Part shown: positions 57,092 to 64,000 of the stretch, in pieces
How positions within the stretch are numbered: position 1 is the stretch's first letter
Layout: every line of letters begins with the position of its first letter
Assembly (NCBI RefSeq): GCF_900107125.1
Contig: NZ_FNOU01000011.1
Coordinates: 22,950-86,949 of the forward strand
DNA from: Eubacterium barkeri
GTDB taxonomy: Bacteria; Bacillota; Clostridia; Eubacteriales; Eubacteriaceae
Reading direction: 5' to 3'
DNA length: 64,000 nucleotides
Notes under the pieces: generated by a model
What the model was told of the DNA's origin: nothing
The model's database searches: none
What the model saw: only the letters and a program-made list of their open reading frames with translations
Translations under genes and position numbers: made by a program

Positions 57092-58273
57092 TTAATGACA
57101 TTTATACGTTTTCGGTGAAGCTCCCATGGTCTTTTTAAACATCTTACTGAAATGGGCCACATCTGGATATCCCACCATGGTTCCGGCCTCAGCCACCGTT
57201 ACCCCGCGCTTCAGAAGGGAGGCAGCCTTCTTCATGCGATAACTCAGCAGATAATCCTGGAGGGTGCAGCCCACCTCCTGCTTGAAGCGGGTGCTTAAAT
57301 GCCCCCGGCTCACCCCGCAGAGCCGGGCGAGGTCTGAAAAGGCGATCTCATTCATGTAATTCTGCTTGATGTATTCTTTGACAAAGGCTGGATAATCGTA
57401 ATATTTGGTAATACCGGTGAGCATTTTCTGCATAAGGGTATCCTCAGTAAAGCGCTGGGTGGATTTAAAAGCCTGGGTGATATTGAGGAGGGCCTTTTCC
57501 GTTGGAATCCGGTCAAAGGACGATCCGCCGATGTAGCCATGGGTCTGGGTATTTTGATACATGTATTGAACGTCCACCGGGTCCTTTAAAGGCCCGCCGT
57601 AAACCATCTTTAAAATCCCTGGCCGCAGGGTATCGCAGACCTCGAAAATGGCGTTGATTTTATCCTTGGCCGCCACCAGGGAGAACACCTTGGAGGCTCC
57701 TAAAAGGCCTCCCCCAGTCAGCCCTAAATGGACGCACAAAACATCCGCCCCGGCCCGGATCATCTCTTTGGCCTGGTCGACATTAAAGGCAAAGGCAACA
57801 GTGGCCATGCCCAGCTTATGGGCGTAGGCAATGGCCTGGACCTCCGCTTCATAACACAGACCCGAGGCCTCCAGGGCATCGTGGAAATCCCCATCGTAAA
57901 AACCGATGGTGGGGTAATTATTAATCCCGGTGAAGCCCCAATTCCGGATGGCTTTGATATAGGTCTTGATCTCCAGGGTGGGATCCGTGGCATTTAAGCC
58001 AAAGAACACGGGAAAATCCCTGGTCATGGGAAGTAGCTCCCGTTTAGCAAAGGCCGCCACCATCTCGTTGCTGTTGGCGTAGGGCATCAGTCCCCCCAAG
58101 GATCCCCGGCCCATGCTCCGATAAATGCCAGAGCTCAGGGCCAGGATAAAATCCGCCCCTCCCGCCATGACATACTTGGCCGTCAGACCGGAACCACAAA
58201 CCGCCCCGATAATATGCTCCCCTGCATCGGAAGCCTCATACAAACGCTTTAGGAAAACCTGTCGTCCCTCCAT
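57092..58273 (-). CDS. PEP-hydrolase-type TIM barrel fused to an AraC helix-turn-helix
   Basis: 393 residues. Residues 1-275 are a TIM barrel closely related in motif order to the 54884 protein: AVCGSGLTAKYVMAGGADFI, YRSMGRGSLGGLMPYANSN, INNYPTIGFYDGDF, VLCVHLGLTGGGLLG. Residues 290-393 are an AraC/XylS DNA-binding domain (FSDLARLCGVSRGHLSTRFK, then YRMKKAASLLKRGVTVAEAG and MVGYPDVAHFSKMFKKTMG). It looks like a regulator that senses the same ligand that the enzyme uses. Start follows GAGGGGG, 12 bp after the ThrE-like gene. Confidence 0.9.
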   Translation of the reverse strand: MEGRQVFLKRLYEASDAGEHIIGAVCGSGLTAKYVMAGGADFILALSSGIYRSMGRGSLGGLMPYANSNEMVAAFAKRELLPMTRDFPVFFGLNATDPTLEIKTYIKAIRNWGFTGINNYPTIGFYDGDFHDALEASGLCYEAEVQAIAYAHKLGMATVAFAFNVDQAKEMIRAGADVLCVHLGLTGGGLLGASKVFSLVAAKDKINAIFEVCDTLRPGILKMVYGGPLKDPVDVQYMYQNTQTHGYIGGSSFDRIPTEKALLNITQAFKSTQRFTEDTLMQKMLTGITKYYDYPAFVKEYIKQNYMNEIAFSDLARLCGVSRGHLSTRFKQEVGCTLQDYLLSYRMKKAASLLKRGVTVAEAGTMVGYPDVAHFSKMFKKTMGASPKTYKCH

Positions 58274-58285
58274 TGGCCACCCCCT

Positions 58286-59614
58286 CTATTTTTTCAGTAT
58301 ATCACGTTTTCTCCGTCTTTCAAGAAATTCAAGGATAAAATGAACGGTGAGATTAACGGTAATGATTCCAAAGACAATCCCAAAGATCATTTCTGACATT
58401 AAGCTGACATTGCTCCAAAACCGCTGTTGATCAAAAATAACGATATAGTAGGTGCTATAGTAAAAGTACTTCCCCGGGAGCAGAATGGTTAAGATGGGGA
58501 GCAGATAGGTATTTGTATTACTGTCCTTCACAATTTTAGAGAAAATCATGGCATATCCGGTGATAAAAATGGAACACCAATAGGTATTGGCAATCACCCC
58601 CATGCCGGTCTGCTGCAAAAACACCCATAGCCCCGCAGTGGCCAATCCCCCCAGAATAATGGGGACAAACCGCTCTAAGGAGGCTTTAAAGACAATGGCG
58701 TAACCCAGAACCCCAATTCCCGCTGACAGCACAAGCTTGGGAACCGGTGTCACCATGGCCGTCTCATTGGGGGCAAACTTAAAGACGAGCATGGCAATCA
58801 TAAACCCCAGGGCAATGGCACTGGTGGTCAGCATGGCCTGGAGGATGCGCAGGGTCCCGCAGACAATATCCCCCCCAAATAATTCCCGGATACCATTGGC
58901 CACCTGAAGGGTGGGGATGAGCAGCATAATAATCCCAATGGCAATAAAGGAATAGCTGACCACAAACCCAAGCTTGAGGAAAATGGCCGCTAACATCCCC
59001 GAAAAGGCCGATAGTAAAATTGTCGTGGCCATATTGTTAAAATACTGAAGAATGTGATCCTTACAAAAAAGCAAAATAAACCCGATGAGTCCCGAGCATA
59101 GTGCATCCAAAAGAGACCCATCAAAGTAAAGACACCATCCAAAGGTACAGATCAGGCCGCCCATTAAAAAGACGGCTCTCGGAAAGGGCTCTGCCTGGCA
59201 AGCCGCTTCATAAAGGGCCCGACGCTGTTTCTCATCCGGTTTGTCCTGGATATAGGTCTCTGCAATCTCATTCATCCGCTGCAATCGGAAAAGATTGATA
59301 TTACTATCGTAAATCCGTTTACTCAGGGAAACCTCTAAGCCACTGGGCATCCGCATCGTCCCCTGGACCACACTGATAATCGCCCACACATTGACTTCCT
59401 CAGCACCATAAGCCTTGCAAATTCGAATGACCATCGCCTCGGCGTCCGATGTTTCCCCACCGTTAACCAAAATACCCTCTGCGATATCCAGGGCCGAACG
59501 TAAAATACCCATCAGCTCCCGATATTCTGTCAGGCTGGTGCTGCCCGGTGGCGATATCCGCTCCTGGGCCCCCCTTAATATACTCTCTTTTGATTTCTGA
59601 TTCATGATTGCCAT
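58286..59614 (-). CDS. ThrE-type (DUF1212/DUF3815) exporter-like membrane protein
   Basis: 442 residues. The cytoplasmic N-terminus carries the DUF1212 features: GGETSDAEAMVIRICKAYGA, INLFRLQRMNEIAE. About ten membrane helices follow: one group with PTLQVANGIRELFGGDIVCG, and a C-terminal group matching the second ThrE half. Members export threonine/serine or related metabolites. Starts at 59614 or 59605 are both possible. First gene in the operon with the AraC fusion, Tm-1-like and PEP-hydrolase-family genes, so it may move their substrate or product. Confidence 0.85.
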   Translation of the reverse strand: MAIMNQKSKESILRGAQERISPPGSTSLTEYRELMGILRSALDIAEGILVNGGETSDAEAMVIRICKAYGAEEVNVWAIISVVQGTMRMPSGLEVSLSKRIYDSNINLFRLQRMNEIAETYIQDKPDEKQRRALYEAACQAEPFPRAVFLMGGLICTFGWCLYFDGSLLDALCSGLIGFILLFCKDHILQYFNNMATTILLSAFSGMLAAIFLKLGFVVSYSFIAIGIIMLLIPTLQVANGIRELFGGDIVCGTLRILQAMLTTSAIALGFMIAMLVFKFAPNETAMVTPVPKLVLSAGIGVLGYAIVFKASLERFVPIILGGLATAGLWVFLQQTGMGVIANTYWCSIFITGYAMIFSKIVKDSNTNTYLLPILTILLPGKYFYYSTYYIVIFDQQRFWSNVSLMSEMIFGIVFGIITVNLTVHFILEFLERRRKRDILKK

Positions 59615-59705
59615 CCCATCTATTCAATTCCAGTGAATCGGCCTTTTTGCCTTTATTTTTGTCTGTATTTAAACATAACAAGTTGAACGCTGGCTTAATG
59701 GGTAT

Positions 59706-60002
59706 TCAGGATAACATGTTTTCTAATCGTTCATCACCCATGGCCTCTGCCGCTTCAAGAAGCGCCTGGGTATGGGGGAGACAAATATGATAGTGGGTCT
59801 GGATTCCCACCTTTTCACTGTCAATAATGCCCGCCTCCCTCAAAATTTTTAAATGCTGGGAAAGGTTCGGCTGGGAAAAGTCCAGGTGTTCTTTCAATTC
59901 GCAAACACAATGGGGCTTATCTAACAGGAACTGAACAATTTGAAAACGGATGGGGTGACCCAGAGCTTTTAATATTTTTACGGATCGGTCAAAAGATGCC
60001 AT
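59706..60002 (-). CDS. arsR: ArsR/SmtB-family regulator
   Basis: 98 residues. The winged helix reads ILKALGHPIRFQIVQFLLDK, HCVCELKEHLDFSQPNLSQH and LKILREAGIID. The CVC pair in the recognition-helix region is the As(III)-sensing motif of classical ArsR. Its promoter (minus strand) has TTGAAA and TATAAT 16 bases apart upstream of AGGAG. It is divergent from arsA across 286 bp. A second ArsR at 62507 also carries CVC, so the locus has two arsenic sensors. Confidence 0.9.
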   Translation of the reverse strand: MASFDRSVKILKALGHPIRFQIVQFLLDKPHCVCELKEHLDFSQPNLSQHLKILREAGIIDSEKVGIQTHYHICLPHTQALLEAAEAMGDERLENMLS

Positions 60003-60191
60003 AGTTTACTCCTAATTAATACAATATTTATTCTATCATTATTATAAAGCAAAACCCTGTATTTTCAATCCCCCTTGACAGGCTTCCAATCAATATCCAG
60101 GATTTGCCGCCATTGAGTCACATCGTTTAGAAGTGAAAAACACCAATTCATAATCAGCACATAATAATATGCTTATATATTTATTAATTCC

Positions 60192-60243
60192 TTGACAGTC
60201 CTTTTCTTATGTTTTATTATATGAATATAAAGTAATATGATAA
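60192..60243 (+). promoter_or_regulatory. Promoter and possible ArsR operator of arsADR
   Basis: TTGACA (60192-60197), 17 bases, TATTAT (60215-60220). Overlapping and just downstream is ATATGAATATAAAGTAATAT, an AT-rich dyad like known ars operators. The rest of the 60003-60288 gap is AT-rich, with a second TATATGC/ATAATATG-like stretch near 60165. Confidence 0.65.
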
Positions 60244-60288
60244 AAATAAAGGCACCGAGTCTTATGATGACTCAGAAAGAGGATTCCC

Positions 60289-62007
60289 ATGGAACTAAAA
60301 ACTTATGCCCCGGATACCCCGGGCTTAACCAAATATCTATTTTTTACCGGGAAGGGCGGTGTGGGCAAAACCAGCACCTCCTGTGCCACTGCCATGGCCC
60401 TGGCAGATGCCGGGAAGAGGGTATTTTTAATCAGCACCGACCCCGCCTCTAACCTCCAGGATGTTTTTGAAACAGAACTGGATAATAAAGGCAAAGCCAT
60501 CAACCATGTCCCGGGACTTACCGTGGCCAATTTGAATCCGGAGGAAGCCGCTTCTGAATATCGGGAATCGGTGGTGGGGCCCTACCGGGGAAAGATGCCC
60601 GAATCCGTTATCCAAAATATGGAGGAACAGCTTTCCGGCTCCTGTACTGTGGAAATTGCCGCCTTTAATGAATTCTCCCATTTCATTACCGACGAAACCA
60701 TCCAGGATGCCTACGATTATATCATCTTTGACACCGCCCCCACCGGGCACACCCTGCGGATGCTTGCACTGCCATCGGCCTGGAATTCCTTCATTGATGA
60801 AAACACCACCGGAGCCTCCTGTATGGGGCAGCTCTCGGGGCTGGGGGAGCAGAAGGCCATGTACGAAAAAGCGGTGGCCACCCTCTCAGATCCAAAGATG
60901 ACCACCCTCATGTTGGTGGCTCGACCGGAAAAGGCCCCACTCCAGGAAGCCATGCGAGCCTCAGCGGAACTACGGGATATCGGAGTCACGAACCAGCAGC
61001 TCATTATCAACGGTCTGCTGGATGGTGAGGTCCTGGGGGATCGCATCTCGGAAAGCTTTTATTGCAAACAACAAAAGGCCCTGGCGTCCATGCCCCAGGG
61101 TTTAAGGGAATACCCCATCTCCATGATTCCCCTGCGCTCCTACAATATCAGCGGCATTGCCAATATCCGCCGGATGCTTCAGCCCGAGCCCCCCATTACA
61201 GTCCTGCCGAAAACCAGGGCTGTGGATTATCCCGGACTCTCCACCTTGATTGAGGATTTGAACCAAAGGGAAAAGAAGGTTATCTTCACCATGGGTAAGG
61301 GGGGCGTGGGGAAGACCACCGTGGCCAGTGCCATTGCCCTGGGCCTGGCCCGGATGGGCAAAAGGGTCCACCTGACCACCACGGACCCTGCCGGCCACAT
61401 CAGTGCCCAGTCCCTGAAGCATCCCAACATCACCATCAGCAATATCGATGAATCCCAAGAGCTGGCCCGCTATCGGGATGAGGTCATTGGCAAGGCCCAA
61501 AAAAACGGGCTATCCCAGGCCGACATCGACTATATCGAAGAGGATCTGCGGTCACCCTGTACCCAGGAAATCGCAGTATTCCGGGCCTTTGCAGAGATTG
61601 TGGAAAAGGCTGACGACCGGGTGGTGGTCATCGATACGGCTCCCACGGGGCATACCCTCCTGCTCCTTAATTCCACTGAAAGCTATCACAAAGAAATGGA
61701 GCGCTCCCACGCGGAGATTCCCGATTCCGTCCGCCATTTGCTGCCCCGACTTAAAAATCCAGATGAAACCGAGGTGGTCATCGTCACCCTGCCAGAAGCC
61801 ACGCCCTATTTTGAGGCAGACCGTCTTCAGGCCGATTTGAACCGGGCTGGCATCAATAATCGATTTTGGGTGGTTAACGCCTGTCTATCCGCTACGGATA
61901 CCCGAGATCCCTTCCTCCTGGCCCGGGCCGCCGCCGAAGAAGGATGGATTTCCCGTATTGCCAAGGAAAGCCAGGGCAACGCCATTGTGATTCCCTGGCA
62001 AGCGTAA
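60289..62007 (+). CDS. arsA: Arsenical pump-driving ATPase ArsA
   Basis: 572 residues with two homologous ATPase halves. Each half has a deviant Walker A (TGKGGVGKTSTSC near residue 20; MGKGGVGKTTVASA near residue 335) and the DTAPTGHTL signature. As(III)-binding cysteines are visible in SGSCTVEIAAF, TGASCMGQL and RSPCTQEIAVF. ArsA energises an ArsB/Acr3-type efflux channel, but none lies in the window. Start is behind GAGGATTCCC, weaker than its neighbours. First gene of arsA-arsD-arsR. Confidence 0.95.
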   Translation: MELKTYAPDTPGLTKYLFFTGKGGVGKTSTSCATAMALADAGKRVFLISTDPASNLQDVFETELDNKGKAINHVPGLTVANLNPEEAASEYRESVVGPYRGKMPESVIQNMEEQLSGSCTVEIAAFNEFSHFITDETIQDAYDYIIFDTAPTGHTLRMLALPSAWNSFIDENTTGASCMGQLSGLGEQKAMYEKAVATLSDPKMTTLMLVARPEKAPLQEAMRASAELRDIGVTNQQLIINGLLDGEVLGDRISESFYCKQQKALASMPQGLREYPISMIPLRSYNISGIANIRRMLQPEPPITVLPKTRAVDYPGLSTLIEDLNQREKKVIFTMGKGGVGKTTVASAIALGLARMGKRVHLTTTDPAGHISAQSLKHPNITISNIDESQELARYRDEVIGKAQKNGLSQADIDYIEEDLRSPCTQEIAVFRAFAEIVEKADDRVVVIDTAPTGHTLLLLNSTESYHKEMERSHAEIPDSVRHLLPRLKNPDETEVVIVTLPEATPYFEADRLQADLNRAGINNRFWVVNACLSATDTRDPFLLARAAAEEGWISRIAKESQGNAIVIPWQA

Positions 62008-62039
62008 TTTGAAAATAATATTAGAAAGAGGTTGTTAAA

Positions 62040-62441
62040 ATGAGTAAAGTAGAAATTTTTGATCCGGCAATGTGCTGTTCCACTGGGGTCTGCGGTCCTG
62101 GAGTGGATCCTGAGCTCCTCCGCATGGCCACCATGGTCACCAATCTGGTGAAGCTGCACAAGGATGTCATCCGCCACAATCTGTCTGAGGAGCCCCAGGT
62201 CTATGTGGACAATGCTGAAGTCAATACCGTCCTGTTAAACGAGGGTGCCGATGCCCTGCCCATTACCCTGGTGGATGGGGAGGTCTACCGAAAGGGAAGC
62301 TACCCCAGCAATGAAGAACTCATGGAGTGGACAGGAACCGACCGCTCTGAAATGGCCATGGCCATGCTCCAGGAAAAGCTCTCCAAATCCTCCTGCTGCT
62401 GCGGTGGTGATAAAGGCGGAGACGGTGGCTGCTGCGGCTGA
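62040..62441 (+). CDS. arsD: Arsenic metallochaperone ArsD
   Basis: 133 residues. FDPAMCCSTGVCGPGVDPEL carries the CC...C site (near residues 12-18) that hands As(III) to ArsA. LITLVDGEVYRKGSYPSNEE-type sequence completes the thioredoxin-like fold, and the tail has two further vicinal clusters, SSCCCGG and GGCCG. Ribosome site AGAAAGAGG. It lies between arsA and arsR; the order A-D-R differs from the common R-D-A-B. Confidence 0.94.
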   Translation: MSKVEIFDPAMCCSTGVCGPGVDPELLRMATMVTNLVKLHKDVIRHNLSEEPQVYVDNAEVNTVLLNEGADALPITLVDGEVYRKGSYPSNEELMEWTGTDRSEMAMAMLQEKLSKSSCCCGGDKGGDGGCCG

Positions 62442-62506
62442 ACATTTTCCATGACAAGCCCCCGAAAATGGGTTAAACTAAAAGGACGACGTGAAAGGGG
62501 AACACC

Positions 62507-62887
62507 ATGATCACCGACATCCTAAAAACTTTATCGGACCCCACCCGGCTGCGTATTTTAAACCTGCTCTCCCACGGGGAAATGTGTGTGTGTGAGTTGG
62601 AATACCTTCTGGGCATCAAGCAGTCCAATCTCTCCAAGCATTTAGGCATTTTGGACCGGAATCATTTGATCCGCCGGAACCGGGTGAATAAATTCGTATT
62701 CTGTCAGATTAACGAGGAGGGGCTCCATCAGTACGATTTTCCCAGAGAAATTCTGTCCCTCATCCAATGTGAGGAGCCCTTTTGTACCGATGAGCAAAAC
62801 TATCGGGACTATCAAGCAGGCCCCCTCACCTGCGACTGCCTGCCGATCCTGCTTCTGGAGGAACGGCTGACGAAAAAAAGAGGATAA
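62507..62887 (+). CDS. arsR: ArsR-family repressor (second copy)
   Basis: 126 residues. ILKTLSDPTRLRILNLLSHG, EMCVCELEYLLGIKQSNLSK and HLGILDRNHLIRRNRVNKFV form the winged helix with the CVC arsenic site. A longer C-terminus adds FCTDEQNYRDYQAG and TCDCLPILL with more cysteines. Ribosome site AAAGGGG. Being last in the arsA operon gives feedback control; it is more likely than the 59706 copy to be the arsA repressor, though both could bind. Confidence 0.9.
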   Translation: MITDILKTLSDPTRLRILNLLSHGEMCVCELEYLLGIKQSNLSKHLGILDRNHLIRRNRVNKFVFCQINEEGLHQYDFPREILSLIQCEEPFCTDEQNYRDYQAGPLTCDCLPILLLEERLTKKRG

Positions 62888-62895
62888 GGTATTTT

Positions 62896-62957
62896 AAAAA
62901 CCGCCAAACCCCTGCAGCCTGCCATGCGACAGCGCCTTGGGGGTTGGCGGTTTTTTA
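62896..62957. terminator. Bidirectional terminator between arsR and the GatZ-type gene
   Basis: AAAACCGCCAAACCCC pairs with GGGGGTTGGCGGTTTT, with T-runs on both strands. It serves both convergent units. Confidence 0.9.
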
Positions 62958-62961
62958 AATG

Positions 62962-64000
62962 TTATCGGCCCGGGGATACAACAACTCCCGTGGCGTAAAG
63001 ATAATGATCGATTAAATCCTTGATGCGGTCTTTAATCAGGGCCTCGGCCCAGGGTTCCAGGCTACCGGCACAGACCCGGTCATACTGTCTTGGCATATAC
63101 TGACTAATGAGTGCCCGGGGGAGGGGTTCATTGTTCAGATTTTCCATTAATTCGGCCAGGGCCTGCTGTACGGGCGCTTCTCCAAAGACGTATCGCACCC
63201 GGTCAGAGTAGCTGTACTTCATTTTGAGGGTCAGATGATCTTCATCATAATATCGCTTCCAATATTTAGGGGTATGATAAAGGGTTTTTAACAGCGTGCT
63301 CTTAAATTGGGACCGCTTCTCCTCGTCCCGCACCACCTCCTGCTCCATGGCTTCCAGGGCAAAGCAGGCCTCCCGACAGGCAAAGGTAAGGGCTGGCCCC
63401 ACCTTTAAAATGGCGATGCCATCCTCCACCATCTGTCGAAGGTTCCTGGGGGTTTGATAGTCAGTGGAATGTCCTTCGAACACCAATCCGGGATGATGGG
63501 TCAGACTCTGGCAAAGGGCTGCCGCCCGCTTCCGGTCGTAGGCCTCCACCGCATTATCCCCAAACTCCACACCGGGCTGGACCACCACACCAATAATCCG
63601 TGTGTAGGCCTCAGATGCTCCGGCGGCCTCAAAGGCCGCTTTAAAATGGGAGAGGGTGCTCTCAAAATCCTCGGGTGTGGTGACGTGGATGGATTCCTCT
63701 TCCTGGGCACCACCGGGAATGGGTACCTCACTTCCGACAATATACACCGGCTCGATGGCATCCGGATGCTGTACTAAAACCCCATTTCTGAAGGTGTCTT
63801 CACAGGCAGCGGCCAATCGGGCGGCCCGGCGGGCGATGGTGGTATCCGCCAGGGGGAGGGTCGGATCATCATCGGCCAGGCGCATGCTGGTATCTAAATG
63901 GATTTTGGTAAAGCCTGCCGCCACAAAGGCACGGACCAAGGCCTCGGCCTTATCCATGGCGGTGGCTTCCCCTTCATCCTGCCAGGTTAGGGGGCCCAGG
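62962..64000 (-). CDS. GatZ/KbaZ-type class II tagatose-bisphosphate aldolase non-catalytic subunit (5' end beyond window)
   Basis: The frame is open to the right edge, so at least 346 residues are visible and the start is outside. LGPLTWQDEGEATAMDKAE is followed by FTKIHLDTSMRLADDD, PVYIVGSEVPIPGG and VFEGHSTDYQTPRNLRQMVE, all typical of GatZ/KbaZ. The protein stabilises the GatY/KbaY aldolase in galactitol or N-acetylgalactosamine use, though it may act alone on tagatose 6-phosphate. The partner gene is not in view. Confidence 0.92.
   Translation of the reverse strand, partial: LGPLTWQDEGEATAMDKAEALVRAFVAAGFTKIHLDTSMRLADDDPTLPLADTTIARRAARLAAACEDTFRNGVLVQHPDAIEPVYIVGSEVPIPGGAQEEESIHVTTPEDFESTLSHFKAAFEAAGASEAYTRIIGVVVQPGVEFGDNAVEAYDRKRAAALCQSLTHHPGLVFEGHSTDYQTPRNLRQMVEDGIAILKVGPALTFACREACFALEAMEQEVVRDEEKRSQFKSTLLKTLYHTPKYWKRYYDEDHLTLKMKYSYSDRVRYVFGEAPVQQALAELMENLNNEPLPRALISQYMPRQYDRVCAGSLEPWAEALIKDRIKDLIDHYLYATGVVVSPGR

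Noticed and set aside
1..64000. CRISPR arrays, tRNA, rRNA or tmRNA genes
   Set aside because: No regularly spaced repeat array and no recognisable tRNA or rRNA sequence was found by reading; short hairpins seen are assigned to terminators or leaders.

Overview
The window reads as chromosome from a strictly anaerobic, moderately GC-rich Firmicute of the Clostridia. Evidence is the [FeFe] hydrogenase, ferredoxin-linked tungsten/molybdenum enzymes, strong AGGAGG ribosome sites and long co-directional operons. I cannot name the species. The dominant theme is molybdenum and tungsten: uptake, cofactor assembly, sensing and the enzymes that use them.

Layout. 1-10305 (minus) is a probable eleven-gene operon: a nucleotidyltransferase/ModE fusion, xdhC, a MoeA-like protein, moaA, a MOSC protein, modA, modB, modC and a FecBCD-type importer, with a 285-bp palindrome-ended element between modA and modB. 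10509-11505 (plus) is moaC-mogA. 11523-16028 holds a TetR-controlled radical SAM gene, thioredoxin, a flavodoxin-like reductase, a GGDEF protein and an XRE regulator. 16030-27480 is a lower-GC accessory block with decayed genes. It has regulator/cargo modules separated by three direct repeats, each followed by a hairpin. Cargo includes an FMN riboswitch with frameshifted ribU, a flavin/Fe-S protein, a macrodomain protein and a class M sirtuin; a TipAS-type MerR with a DUF2268 protein; two methyltransferases under a TetR; and pnuC with a structured leader.

27696-37537 returns to host-like sequence: azoreductase, asparaginase, a GltD-like/[FeFe]-hydrogenase pair behind a complex leader, an ADP-ribosylglycohydrolase, a pRiA4b ORF-3-like protein and MoeB. 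37595-43510 (minus) is MOSC-tupA-tupB-tupC-moeA-moeA/PBP. 43703-47774 (plus) is fdhF-mobA-fdhD. It converges with 47771-53506 (minus), a tungsten aldehyde oxidoreductase operon with its ferredoxin subunit, a MoaD-like protein and a NuoE/F/G-like diaphorase. That operon sits behind a leader that looks like a Moco/Tuco riboswitch. 53895-54449 is a DinJ/YafQ toxin-antitoxin pair. 54884-59614 is a PEP-hydrolase-family/Tm-1-like/AraC-fusion/ThrE-like group. 59706-62887 is an arsenic locus (arsR, arsA, arsD, arsR). A GatZ/KbaZ-type gene runs off the right edge.

How it fits together: two or three importers bring in molybdate and tungstate, Moa/Mog/Moe/Mob proteins build the pterin cofactor, and FdhD and XdhC-type factors mature enzymes. 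Formate dehydrogenase and aldehyde oxidoreductase use the cofactor and pass electrons to NAD(H), ferredoxin and hydrogenase. No rRNA, tRNA, CRISPR array, integrase or transposase was recognised.
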